Made by a program: the position numbers and the translations under genes | Shown here: piece after piece, positions 34,286 through 46,859 of the stretch | How positions within the stretch are numbered: the first letter of the stretch is position 1 | Layout: each line of letters begins with the position of its first letter | From: Laetiporus sulphureus 93-53 | Taxonomy: Eukaryota; Basidiomycota; Agaricomycetes; Polyporales; Laetiporaceae | NCBI RefSeq assembly: GCF_001632365.1 | Contig: NW_024468523.1 | Span: 553,635 to 617,634, forward strand | Length of the DNA: 64,000 nucleotides | Reading direction: 5' to 3' | Notes under the pieces: generated by a model | What the model saw: only the letters and a program-made list of their open reading frames with translations | What the model was told of the DNA's origin: nothing | Database searches by the model: none

Positions 34286-34682
34286 CTACAGCGAGGTCGT
34301 AATAGAGTGTGGCGGCGAAGAGGCATGCAATGATGGCGACGTGGTGGGAGTCAGAAGGAGGACCAAGCTGAAGCTCTTAGTAGTCGTGTTGTGCACGTTC
34401 TAGCTCAGGTTGTCATGAAAAGCTATATCTCCCCTGTATACCAACGTCATAGATTGATGGACATGTAGATTGCAATATTTTCGCTTGGGTTTTCCCTTCT
34501 TCCTGTCGCGCTTAGGGTCACGGCTAGATCTCTTTTCGTACTATTACAAGCGCGGCGCTGTCGGACGCAACTATATCGAAAACACAAACGTCGGCGGCAT
34601 CGTTGGCTATAGTATCATCAGGCCCTCGATCTTCTCAAAATGCCAACAAATAGAAAAGGTGATGATGTGCGATACGCGTGCT
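34286..34682. other. Intergenic upstream of the Caf120-like gene
   Basis: About 400 bases between two - strand genes; no gene recognised. Should contain the Caf120-like promoter. Confidence 0.5.
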
Positions 34683-36148
34683 TTAGAGCTTGGCTTTCAC
34701 TGTATCGCCTCCGACCTTGACAACCCTGCAGATCATGATATCAAGTTGACAGATTGCATCGTCCGGTCCCGAGAGGGGACTCACAGTTTCCCTGTATTAC
34801 CACCCGTGAAGAGCATGTTCAAAGCCAGTGGCGCATTCTCTAGTCCTTCGACGACGTGGAACTTGCGTTTGAGGGTCCCGTCCTTCAGCATCGATCCCAA
34901 ATACTGCAAAGCAGCTGGATAACGGTCGACATGGTCAAAGCTACTCGCAAGTCAGATCACGCCGACATCGGATCATGGGGAGGAACAAACACGATGAATC
35001 CTTCAACCTTTGCCCTTTGCGAAATGAGGTTGAGATACCCCTTCAATCCCTTTGGCCTCGCATCTGTTCCGCTGTTGAGCATACGCCACGCATCTGCAGT
35101 ATGTGACCAGACTCACTGTAATCAGAGATAGCGCCTGCAACCTCTCGAAGTTAAGCATCTCATCGCATTCGTTCAACAACTCCGCACTTACCGCATAACA
35201 CGATCCGGGCATTTGTGTTCATCCGTGTCAGAGCAAAGTCCAGGATCTCACCGCCGACGTTGTCGAAGAATATATCGAAGTAGCCGACAGATTTCTTGAA
35301 GTCTTCGTGGAAGGACGGGCTCTTGTAATTCAATGCCTTGTCGACGCCGAGTTCCTGCTCGAGCCATGCGCATTTCTCCGGTGTTCCTGCGATCGCGTAG
35401 ACCTTGGCTCCCTTCTGCTTGCCAATTTGACAGACGATGGAGCCCGTCGCGCCTGCTGCACCGGACACAAGCAGCTTCTCACCTGGCTGCAACTTGCCTA
35501 CGTCCAGAAGGCCCTGTGCTATCTTAGGTCATTGTGTCAATCATAAATCATGGCAGACATACAACGAATGCTGTTAAGCCTAGAGGAGTTGTTGAATAAT
35601 GAACAATCACTTCCATTGAATGAGTCTGTTATACACACCTGTCATGCTGAGAGCACCTAGGAAGTCGAGATATTCTGCGCCGTCAGGAATCCTACGGAAT
35701 TGTCACCAATTCGCTCAGCTAAGGTTTCTTTTCACACTACTCACACTACTTTCTGGAGATCCTTCACGTCCAGAACAGCATATTCGCGCCACCCTTTGAC
35801 TGGATTTCAGCATTCGGGGAGTGAACGATTGAGGAAACATCTCTCACCTACTGTTCCACTGATGCGATCTCCTGGCTTGAAAGGGCTGCCCTCGCCCGCT
35901 TCAACTACCGTTCCCAGCCCGAATGCCTTCATAACGGCCCCGATCTGCACCGGCTCCACATAGCTCCTCGTGTTGTTCAGCCAGCCGCGCATGGCGGGGT
36001 CGAGCGAGACATAGTCCACTCCGATGAGCACCTGCCCACGGCCTGGCTTCAAGTCGAAAGGCACATCCTCGGTGCGAAACGTCGAGGCAATGATAGCTGC
36101 CTTGGGCCGCTTTGCGAGCACGATGCGCTTATAATGGGAGGGGGCCAT
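34683..36148 (-). CDS. Zinc-independent MDR oxidoreductase (prostaglandin/alkenal reductase type)
   Basis: NAD(P)H-dependent reductase of the medium-chain dehydrogenase/reductase superfamily, leukotriene-B4 dehydrogenase/alkenal reductase branch; such enzymes reduce the C=C bond of reactive enals and enones in the cytosol. Start MAPSHYKRIVLAKRPKAA (a Met five codons upstream is also possible). Catalytic-domain landmarks are YVSLDPAMRGWLNNTRSYVE, VMKAFGLGTVVEAGEG and FKPGDRISGTVGWREYA. The NADP-binding site is LVSGAAGATGSIVCQIGKQK, followed by YAIAGTPEKCAWLEQELG and YFDIFFDNVGGEILDFAL. Later exons give ISQRAKVEGFIVFDHADRYP and the end VVKVGGDTVKAKL. No zinc-binding Cys cluster is seen, as expected for this branch. 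About eight exons. Confidence 0.88.
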
Positions 36149-36658
36149 CATCAAGTTGTCCACGCAAGCCCGAACACTTGCGTGCGACGGTTACCCCGAA
36201 TACTTGTAAGAGTGACCGAATCACCTGCCCCACATGCGCTTATAGTACGTAACTTATACGTACGGGGGACAGATACCACCGACTCACAGCGCTCATGATC
36301 ACCTTCCCCGGAAGTCGAATCGCGCAATTGCAATTGATGTAAATGGTACGTATGGAGTCTCAAAGAATTTAAATATACCGATTCAGTCAAAATGCAATAC
36401 AGTAGATATCTCACAGAGTACATCCAGCGCGACAACGCTGCATCAGACCTGCTGGCAATCGCACGAATCCGGAGCTTTCGGAAAATTGAAGCCAGCAGCT
36501 GCACAGCGCTGACAACAAGAAAACCTGGCTGCTCTCAACGATTAAGTAGCACCCATTAATGACAGACGACGTAGAATTCGGCCAGACCCAGCGTCACCGA
36601 ACATGAAGACCGTGACAACGCGTTTCGATAGGATATGGTATAGGGGTATAGGGCCCGC
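36149..36658. other. Intergenic upstream of the MDR oxidoreductase
   Basis: About 510 bases with no recognised gene; a - strand frame at 36151-36504 lacks domain features and probably is the promoter and leader of the oxidoreductase. Confidence 0.45.
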
Positions 36659-37824
36659 TCAGAGAGCAAGCGCAAGGGCAGCCACCGCGCTGAGGATCAT
36701 GATCGGCGTGTTCAGCTGGTGAATGGAGAATCCAGCTGAAGTCGGGTCATCGCCCGTGTTGGCAGCGCCAACGGTCTGGGCGGCAGAACCGGTCTCCTCG
36801 GGAGCCACGTTCGCAACGGCGCCCGTGGAAGAGGAACCGGATGAAGAGATATGTCTGTTACGAATGAGGTTAATGCGGCGACAACAACATTAATAGAAGT
36901 TGAAACTCACGTTGCAGCGGCCGCCTGAGCTGACGATCCGACGCCGGATGCTGAGGCAGAAGCCGACGACAAACATGAGCTGTCGCCGCTTAGAACAGAA
37001 ATCTGCAATGGATATGGTGAGCGGGGTTGAGGGTTTAATCACAGTGCCGGAAGTCTCAAGTTCTAGTCGCGGAGAACTGAAACCAACTCCACATAATCCG
37101 CGTAAGCAGTAGCGACGGCTCTCACATGGCCACGGGCAGCCATGCTTCCGCGTCGCGAGGCAGACATGAGGGTGAGGCAGCGGCAGCTTCGTGACAAAAC
37201 TTAGATGTCAATAGCTACCGATGTGCGTGCACTCTCAGACGAGTCGGCGTCACTCTCCAACTATGAGGCGTCTATACTCGGGGTCTGTCGACCAGCGCAA
37301 TTGTGAGCTCGTCTCATGCTTGAATGGGGAGCCAAAGTCTGAGCAATCCCGCGAGCAGTCGGTTTTGCCCGGTGACAGAACAGTGAGACTACCGGCGCGG
37401 ATGGGATGACTCACCGAGCCACTCCACGCTTCATCACCGGAAGCGTCCATGACAGAAAGCATTACATCCTCGCCAGCAGCAAGGGCGACCTTCCACGACG
37501 TGGATGTGCCATAAAAGTCGCCGAGGTCGGCCCTGTGGCGTAACAACTCTTAGCAGACGGTGAGAGCGCCGACGACTGAAACACGCACACTTCATCACCG
37601 CAAGGATCATTCGCGGGCACAACAATCAAGCTATATGGCGCGGCACCGGTATTAGACCAGGAAATGTTGGCGGGTTGACACTGGAAGGCGGGTAAGTCCG
37701 TGGCCAGCGTGGCTCATGGATGCCGGCGCACCTCGGTGAATGTCGGGGTGTTGATCGCAAAGTCTGCACGAGCCCCGCGAATCGCAAGCGACAAAAGAGC
37801 GGCAGAAACGAGTGTGGTGAACAT
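36659..37824 (-). CDS. Secreted, probably GPI-anchored Ser-rich cell-surface protein
   Basis: The start at 37824 gives a classic signal peptide (MFTTLVSAALLSLAIRGARA) followed by DFAINTPTFTE. An intron then leads to CQPANISWSNTGAAPYSLIV and VPANDPCGDEVADLGDFYG, then TSWKVALAAGEDVMLSVMDA. The next exons give ISVLSGDSSCLSSASASASG and a Ser/Ala/Gly-rich stalk. The end is hydrophobic (TPIMILSAVAALALAL) after a small-residue region (TGDDPTSAGFS), the pattern of a GPI-attachment signal. This is the common fungal layout of a Kre9/Knh1-type N-terminal Ig-like domain plus Ser/Thr-rich stalk. Its precise role at the wall or membrane is unknown. Exons around 37240-37100 are unclear. Confidence 0.8.
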
Positions 37825-38125
37825 GGTAATGAACGGACGTTGCGAAGGGAGGGGAACAGGGACGTCTGATGCTGGACGCTATAAGAGAGAGAGATCTGCG
37901 AGGGAAAGAATGTTGGGCGGCAACGAGCCATATTATTCTCCAGCCCAAACACGACTAAACACAGCCCATACGCTTGGCCCGGCTCAGCTTGTCCGCACAA
38001 CATGCAACCGAACTCACGCCTCGACTCACGAAGGCAACCGACTGATTTGTTTCTTTGGTGCTCAGAAACGGACATTGACGCGAGCTGAGATAAAGTACAA
38101 TAACTCATACAGAGGCAGCAGCATT
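37825..38125. other. Intergenic upstream of the GPI-anchored protein gene
   Basis: About 300 bases between two - strand genes. The long - strand frame crossing it (37626-38276) has no protein features. Confidence 0.5.
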
Positions 38126-40725
38126 CTATAACCGTGATGGCATACGTTTGCCCGTGAAGGTCGCGAGCATCGTCCGCTTGGTGATCCTGCCCAGCCAAGA
38201 TTAGAAGGCGAAGGCAACGATTGTTAGCTACCGCGGATGTCCCGACGCCGGAGATGGAACTAGACTCACCCTCCATGCTCGACGACCGACGGTGTCTGAC
38301 CGGGTCCCTTCACGACAACACGCTCGTCGACAGGCACAAAGTCCCGCTGTCCTGGACCTGCGTAGACCTGCACCCGCCGGGTACAGTACCTTCCTAAGCG
38401 AGAGCGTACTTCTAGCATGGCGGATACGTACCTGCCGAGGGCGCCAAATCTTCACGCCGCCGTCCTGCAACATCATTTGCCGCCAATGGGCTAGCCATCC
38501 GACGACGCGTGGTACAACGAACAGAACGGGGAAGAAGTCCATCGGGAATCCTGTTGGGCGGAGACAAAAATGTCAGTTGCAACAATCACCTCATCGCCTA
38601 GGAGACGTAGTCATACCCATTGCACGGTAAATCAAACCGCTGCCCGCCACAGATCATCAGTCGCAGAATCACCCGGCAGCTGACCTACTTACCTCCTGCA
38701 AAGGCAGTTGTTCAGCATGACTCGAGGCCGACTATCAGCGAATAACGCACCAGAAGTCCACGTTAGGCGCGAGCTTCCTGGAAATGAAGTATTCATCTTT
38801 CATTGCTGCATCGTGCAGCGCCATAGCCGTCACGAGTAGCTCATCTTTGCCAGTGCTGTACTATTGCATGAGCTATAATCACGGAATAAACATGCCAATT
38901 TGACGAACACTTTGAAGACCTCATCTGCTGTCTTGCGGACGATGAACGAGCGAGGATCGGACTACACCAAAAATAGCCATATGAGCATCGTGCGGAGTTA
39001 TTGCGGCATGGAGGCCTTGAGCTCACCGTCTTGTACACTCTGCGTTGCAGGACAAGCGTTAAGTCGTCTCAATTAGCATGCACTACAGGCTATGATGGAG
39101 ACTTACCGGTGACCGAAGCCTGAGAGCGTCTTCTCACGGCGCTTAACGGCCTCAATGAACGCAGGCACATTCTCTGGGCTGTGCGACGGCATGTTTGCAT
39201 ACGACGTCAGTGAGGATGGATGGTCACTCACCTCCCAATGGATATCAACATGCGAATGACGGCCTCGTTCGCACCACCTGGCAATAACTCATCAGTCATC
39301 AAAATACCGCTCGTGCGTTGAACGAACCATGTAATGGGCCACTGCGCGCCCAAATATCAGTAAATCCGATCAATTGATCCACGCCAGGAACTCACTAGAG
39401 CGATGCACAACCCGCGCTGCGCAAGAAAAGGGTGAGATCTTTAGATGATCGGTCATTCATCACGCAAGCACGTACGCAATAGCAGAGTATGGGTCCACGA
39501 GTGAACTGGCTGTCTGCAGCACCGTCGTACACGAGGCGTTCAATTCATGATCTGCGTGTATGAGGAACAGGACGTCCAGGGCCTTTTCGAGCACGGGATT
39601 GGGTACGTAGTTCTCTTCGCCTAGGTGGTCCATCTGGTATAGGAAGCTACGACACGACAGACATGCTTCAGTTTGCGTTCGATGGCAGTGGTGTCTGGGG
39701 AGGTACGAACGATCCGGTGTAGCTGAGCCCTGCAGGAGGACTCACGAAATCGCGGCCTTGTCGCACACGGTACGCCATGCTAGCGTCGCAGAAATGTCAG
39801 GAGTTGACGAAGTGAGATCTTACGAGTCACTTACGCAGCGAGAGTAGTCGCCTTTCCAATCAGCCTGTAGATCTGTCGGTCCATGACCGCCAACGATTCC
39901 TTATCTCCCCTAGTGTATAGGCGCTGTCCTGCGAGGCAATGAGCATGAAACTCGAGCAACCCATTGGGACTTTCTTCTGACCTTGAAGTGAAGGGTTCGC
40001 TTCAGCATAGAAGGAGCCGAGCATTGCAAACGCGCTTGTGAGCATGCTCATCGGGTGCGCGTCGTAGCTGTTGCATTCTTCAGTCACGAAAATTAAGAGA
40101 CGCGTTCGGTCGCCCTTACCGGAATGAACGGAAGAATTGTTCAGAATCTGCATGTGTGGGGCCATGCCGCATGACCTCGCTCTGGAAGAATGCGAACTGC
40201 TCCTTTGTCGGAAGATTGCCGTAGATGAGGAGATATGCAGTTTCAAGGTGGTTGGAATGCAAAGCAAGCTGCTCGATGGGATATCCCCTGCAAACCGCGG
40301 CTCTCGTTTAGACCTGACTCATAAGTCCATCAAGGAGAATAAGCGGACCTGTAACGCAAAACTGCAGGACAAGTGTGGTGATGTCATTCGGCGGATTCGT
40401 TCTTTGAGGAAAGAGAAACTAACCTCCAGCTTCTCCATCAATGTACGTGATCTGGCTACGGATGACAGCGGTATTCAAGAATCCCTTGTCCTCTATCCGC
40501 AGTCCTCTCTCGGTCTCGTTCTCCTCCCGCTCGTTGGCCTTTCTGGGCGCGGTGATCTTCTTGAAAGCAGTCGCAGGGGCGGCATTGTCCACAATCCTGC
40601 CGGCGCGTCTCACTCAAAGCATCATGAAGAATCCAGATGAAGACGTACGGGATACTGTACGTCTTTCCAGTGCGGTTGTCGCGGACGGTCAGGGTGTTCT
40701 CGCTCGTTGCAGGGAGTTTGCCCAT
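38126..40725 (-). CDS. Citrate synthase, predicted peroxisomal
   Basis: Condenses acetyl-CoA and oxaloacetate to citrate. About twenty small exons join to the whole family: start [93 protein letters not shown]. The catalytic His of [13 protein letters not shown], the second His of [29 protein letters not shown], and the catalytic Asp of [20 protein letters not shown] are all present. There is no mitochondrial presequence, and the last exon ends GKRMPSRL: Ser-Arg-Leu is a type-1 peroxisomal targeting signal. This points to the glyoxylate/β-oxidation isoform, as yeast Cit2 is with its Ser-Lys-Leu. The final intron (GTGAGT...GGCAG) decides the tail. Confidence 0.92.
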
Positions 40726-41049
40726 GGTGCAGTGTGAGAGAGAGCGGGGAGAGGATGCGGGGTTGCCACTAGGCTTACCCCGGACTGCGGGTACTTTATA
40801 GGCGACACACAACCCCACTCGCCCAATAATTCCGACGCAGACGATCGACCGAGGATTTCGGAACAAGGGGTAGCTTTCACATCACATGCACCCGCCCCTC
40901 TCCGCGTGAGGGCTGTCCGCAAACCAGCGCGTCCCCATTTGGGTCTGCCACAGCCTGCGATGCCTCGCCCATCGATCGTGAAATGACACAGAAAAACAAA
41001 CATGGCATATGCATGAAGACAAAACAAGTATGGAGATACAGTACAGGAA
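40726..41049. other. Intergenic (citrate synthase promoter)
   Basis: 324 bases between two - strand genes; no gene recognised. Confidence 0.5.
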
Positions 41050-42669
<1,620 letters not shown>

Positions 42670-42906
42670 GATGGCGAGATGCTAGACAGGTGTTACGAAG
42701 GTAGAATAGAGGAACTCGACGGTTAAGGCGAGGTGGTTAAGGTGGTTAAGGTGAGGTGCGCTGAGCTCAGCTCAATGCGAGACGCGACGCGTCAGTGTCC
42801 ATAGTCGGCTACGTGGGAATTATCACGTGCGTGGCGTAGACGCTTGCTCGAAGAGCGCGTACTCCGGCCACGAACTCAACTCGGGAACTGCTCAGATCAT
42901 ACTGCT
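42670..42906. promoter_or_regulatory. Divergent promoter region (RPT2 / YIPF6)
   Basis: 237 bases between two divergent starts. It contains a tandem 9-mer GGTGGTTAA at 42732-42749 with a partial third copy at 42721-42726, the only distinctive element I see. Whether it is a proteasome-gene control site is not known. Confidence 0.55.
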
Positions 42907-44243
42907 ATGAGCAACATACAGCACTTTGACGGCAACGACGTTGCCACGCCCATCACGTCGACTTCACAATTTATTCAAGCAGGTCCGTAACGAGGAAGTA
43001 ACCGGAAACTCGGTGACTGAGGCTGCGCGTCCACTTCGCAGACGATGATGACGACTTGGATGAGGACATACCCGCATTCACGCACCCTTCGCTCGGCACA
43101 CCGCAGTCTGCTGTAGACAAGGGCAAGGGACGCGAACCAGAACGGCTCGGGTCGACTTCGGGCGCGTACGCCGCTAGCCCGGTGTCTGGTAACATTGGGA
43201 GCACAACGAATGGCGGTCCGCGATCTGCACGGAGTACCGTCGGTGGCGTGCAGGTCGAGATGAGGTACGTGGTGCTGTTAGGTTTCTATGTCGTGATCAT
43301 GAATGGCTGTCGTAGGTACACAGGCATAGACACGCTGGACGAGCCGATCTCCACTACAATTGTTAGTATTTGCGCGAATCGCGATTGTTACGGGGCTGAT
43401 GGCGCGCACACAGGGCCGTGATCTGCTCTCCATCTACACGAAACTGGTGCATGTGTTGTACCCCCCAAAAGCTGGAGGACGAGAAGTCTTAAGGCGAGAG
43501 CTGTCCGTGATGTGATGTTGCGCTTCGATGCTCACACCCGTACAGAGACTGGGATCTGTGGGGTCCCCTGGTCATATGCCTGACGTTAGGCATTCTACTA
43601 AGTATCCGGGTAGGACATTGAATTTCGTCCGCATACACTGCGTTCTCTGACAAATTATACAGGCATCTGCTTTGCAATCACTTTCTATTTTCACCAGTGT
43701 TGTATGTCTCATGACATTCGGATCGCTAATAGTGACTGTACAAGCCAAAGTATGTGTCATCCATCTCTTCCTTGTGCAATCTTACAGAAAGAACTGGTTA
43801 GTTGCTCGGTGGCCGAGTGTACGTGGACATTCGCGCTTAGCGCGTTGATTGACGCTGAACTGCCCCTCCCCCCTAGATCCTTCTTCCAGGGACTGTGTGT
43901 CTTTGGATATTGTGTTGCGCCATTGAATATCGCTGCGCTGGTGGCGGTGTTTGTGCGTCTAATCTTTGTCCGTGCTCCTCTGACGCTTGCGATGTGGGCA
44001 TGGTGTGTCTGGGGTAAGTACATATCGGTCCGTTCACCAACGTCGCGTGCTCATTTCAGACGGGGTACCTTTGCAGCGGCAGTCAACTTCCTCGACGGAA
44101 CAAAATTGGAGAAACAGCGAACTATCCTGGCCGTCTATCCCCTTCTGTGAGTAGAGTTGTGATCGGGTTTGTGAATCGTGCTCACGGGGAGTCCGTGTAG
44201 TCTCTTCTATTCAATATTAGCGTGGATGATCGTCATCAAATAG
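42907..44243 (+). CDS. Golgi/ER membrane protein YIPF6/Yip4 homologue
   Basis: Yip1-family protein of Golgi membranes that interacts with Rab GTPases in vesicle traffic. Start MSNIQHFDGND, then an acidic cytosolic N-terminus (ADDDDDLDEDIPAFTHPSLG). The conserved core follows across several short exons: RYTGIDTLDEPISTTI, RDLLSIYTKLVHVLYPPKAG, LRDWDLWGPLVICLTLGILL (membrane helix), VVCLMTFGSLIVTVQAK, then LLGGRV/SFFQGLCVFGYCVAP, VAVFVRLIFVRAPLTLAMWA and TILAVYPLLLFYSILAWMIV, ending Ile-Lys. The LLGGRV exon is flanked by ...TTAG and GTACGT and is only about 17 nt. Five membrane segments, as in the family. Confidence 0.9.
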
Positions 44244-44962
44244 TTGTATCGACCTGCTTGTGCTGTCACTTAATGCATCCTTATCCTCCTCGGTCTCAAA
44301 AATTGCATATCGAATCATGCATTTTCTGCATTCGGTTGCAATCTAGCTGTGGCACGCTGCTGTGCCTTCCAGTTGTCAGCAAGACCTCAACAGCGGGCGT
44401 ACACCGTACGTGCAATTATATTTTGCTCTGTCAGCCAACGGCACGTGGTCCTTGATTGATTGTGCTTGGGGCAAATGCGACGTCACTAATGGCATCGTCC
44501 CAACTGGATAATCGCATTTTGACAAAACTCATGCCCTGAGGCCTGAATATCGAACTTTGTCACACCTAATGAGCTCGAGCTTATTGGCTACCCTTGTGAA
44601 TCCCGTGAGTATTATTGTCTCTCTCTACATAGACGTTACTGCTGTGTATACAGTATCATGTTTGACGAATCAGTAATGCGATATTACAAGATCCCCGCTC
44701 ACACCGTCGAGATACTTGTGCCCATTTTCGTTACACCATCGATCCCCTGCGATGCATTTTGTCGGTACATAGTATTGCAGCAACCGCGATCTTCTTGCGG
44801 CCCAATCAGCCACCATGCAGTCGATGGTGCAGTGGGAAAAGACCCATTCACGGAAAATCCCTGCTAAAAGGAGAGAATCGCTTCAACTTTCCCGCCTCCA
44901 GTGACAGCGCTCTATTGTCCCTTCTATCCCGACTCCCATAGGAGTTCACCCCGCTACTTCCG
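44244..44962. other. Intergenic; left edge of duplicated unit A at about 44780
   Basis: No gene recognised. From about 44780 the sequence becomes similar to that from about 59320 (for example the shared CTTGCGGCCCAA-type start and CAGAACTGATCACTTTCTT near 44975), so the duplication boundary lies here; the alignment was made by eye. Confidence 0.55.
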
Positions 44963-45740
44963 CTACACGACATCAGAACTGATCACTTTCTTATCTTCCG
45001 TCTCCTCCGCAGTGGCGGTCGCCGGACTCGCAGTCCCGGTCGAGGGCTCGGGGCCGCCCAAAGCCGGCGACGGCCTTGCGACGGGCGGTATCGCAGGGGC
45101 GATCCAGAACATGGGATATCTCCTCTGGATGTTGTTAACCAGGAGCGCTACGGCTAAGACAAGCATGCTCGACAGGAGCACGACCGGCAAATAGTACCAG
45201 CTCAGCTCCCAGATATCGTCGTTGAGCGCGGGAAGCAAGGCCGTTGCGCCAGCGGGCGGGTGCGTCGTGCCTGTGATTTGCATTGCGACGATGGCGACTG
45301 ACGTAGAGAGGGAGGCAGCGAGCCAGCGGAGAGACTCGAAGTGCGAGGAGAGGGAGAAGAGCTTGGTGATGCAGAGGCCGAGGAGGGCGGAAATGAAGTG
45401 GCCAAAGACGAGTGCCCGTGGCTGGGAGAGCGGCGCTTCGATTGCCCCGAAACAAAGCACGGCGGAGGCACCCTTTGAAGGAGGTCAGCCAACAAGGTCC
45501 ACGTACGAAGAGAGAGAAAACATGACGCACGTATGAAGCGACCATAGAGGGCATACCGGGCCGCTTGACGAAGTAGTGCGCATGACCAAAGACGGCCTGC
45601 AAGACGCACAGGCCGCAGAACGCGGCGATGAAGGACCAGAACCAGATGAGGTAGTCGGGCAGCTTGAGTGGTGGGCTGGCGCGGTATCCGAGCCAGCGCG
45701 TGAGCCACGGCGGGTATCGAGCGAGACGGTGAGGTGGCAT
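44963..45740 (-). CDS. HPP-family integral membrane protein, copy A
   Basis: Exons 45531-45740 and 44963-45472 (GTGCGT...AAAG intron) give 239 residues. The N-terminus is MPPHRLARYPPWLTRWLGYR; then hydrophobic helices (LIWFWSFIAAFCGLCVLQAV), ASAVLCFGAIEAPLSQPRAL, VFGHFISALLGLCITKLFSL, the signature His-Pro-Pro loop GTTHPPAGATALLPAL and WYYLPVVLLSSMLVLAVALL. The tail is cytosolic and rich in Pro, Ser, Thr and Glu. HPP proteins are small membrane proteins; a plant/cyanobacterial member has been reported to carry nitrite, but fungal roles are unknown. All motifs are intact. It is nearly identical to copy B at 59482, including the intron. Confidence 0.92.
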
Positions 45741-46013
45741 GGCTTGCGATGCTCACTACGCAGCGGCGCGGTGCAGAGCGAGTGGAGGACGGAGCGGAGG
45801 GCGTGGAATGCTGCAGGTTCAGCAGGAGACTTGCATCGTCGGACGGAAGCCACTGTTTATATGTTCCATGGTGCCCTTTACGCGCAGGTTACGCATGATC
45901 GGATCTTGTTCACCCTGCCACAGAGTAAGCACTTGAGCGCTTGAGCCAAAAGCTTTGAACGCCGGCACCGAGCGGCTCGGGCATGGCACGTGCGTTCAGC
46001 TGCTTTGATTATA

Positions 46014-46345
46014 ATGCAGAGGCATACAGAGGATCAAGTACTGCAGTAGAACTCTTTGCACTGCCATAATCAGCCTCTGGTCGCAATATTGCTGCAGTCG
46101 CCCGTATTGTGTTAACGCTCGAGAGTCGACACGCGGGGCGCCCAAGAAGATTCAGAAGATCGATGCTGCCGCGAAGTACTGTCATTGCATTGGCGCGCTC
46201 CGACGAACAAGGGTAGCTTGGTCAATATTGTGTCGACACTCGATTCACACGCGAGGCACTCAAGAAGATATAGAAGGTCGATGGTGCCGCGAATTGCATT
46301 GCGGCATTGGCAGCTCCTCGGACGAACAAGATTAGCTCGAATATG
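46014..46345 (+). repeat. Direct repeat A1 (~330 bp), made of two degenerate ~115-bp monomers
   Basis: Starts GAGGCATACAGAGGATCAAG and contains a core AAGAAGATTCAGAAGATCGA then TGCTGCCGCGAAGTACTGTC; a second, more diverged monomer follows at about 46215-46345. A closely related copy in the same orientation is at 54092-54418 and a decayed one at about 60624-60790. No protein, terminal inverted repeats or target-site duplication was found that would classify it. Confidence 0.8.
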
Positions 46346-46434
46346 GTACGTGGGTGACTCGGGTGCATCTGGCACGATTCTGTGTGATTCCTCCTGAATC
46401 CAAGCGGCGTCAATATCATCTACCCAGCGAGATC

Positions 46435-46455
46435 GCAAATTTGTAGTCTCGTACC
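46435..46455 (+). repeat. 21-bp inverted repeat, left copy
   Basis: GCAAATTTGTAGTCTCGTAC plus one C, which is the exact reverse complement of 54434-54454. It lies just inside direct repeat A1, while the partner lies just outside A2. Confidence 0.85.
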
Positions 46456-46859
46456 CAGGCCTCTGTACTCACACCCCGCCACCGCAGAAAAGAGGTGTGG
46501 GGCAGTCTGATAGGGACACCCCCTTCCGCTAAGCGCCCTCTAAATGCCCAAATGTCACGGCTGCAGAGTGCTTCTTGGAGAGACATATGTGCCTATACTG
46601 ACGTGTGAGCAGCTATCAGAGGAAAGGAATCAATCAATAAGTACCTGAACAGTTTCGTCTGTGGTAGCTGTTGACGAGGCTCGGATTTCGTGGTCTTTGC
46701 CAACAGTGATGAAAACACATAGAATTTATATAGATTCCATAGTAGAGAACAGAGCACGGTCTCTCGTAGCCTTGAACATCTTCATGATTCAGACAATTCC
46801 GACGACGATTCTAAGCCTACCCGCTGTTCCAAAAGCAACACGTCTCCGTCGCTGCAAGG

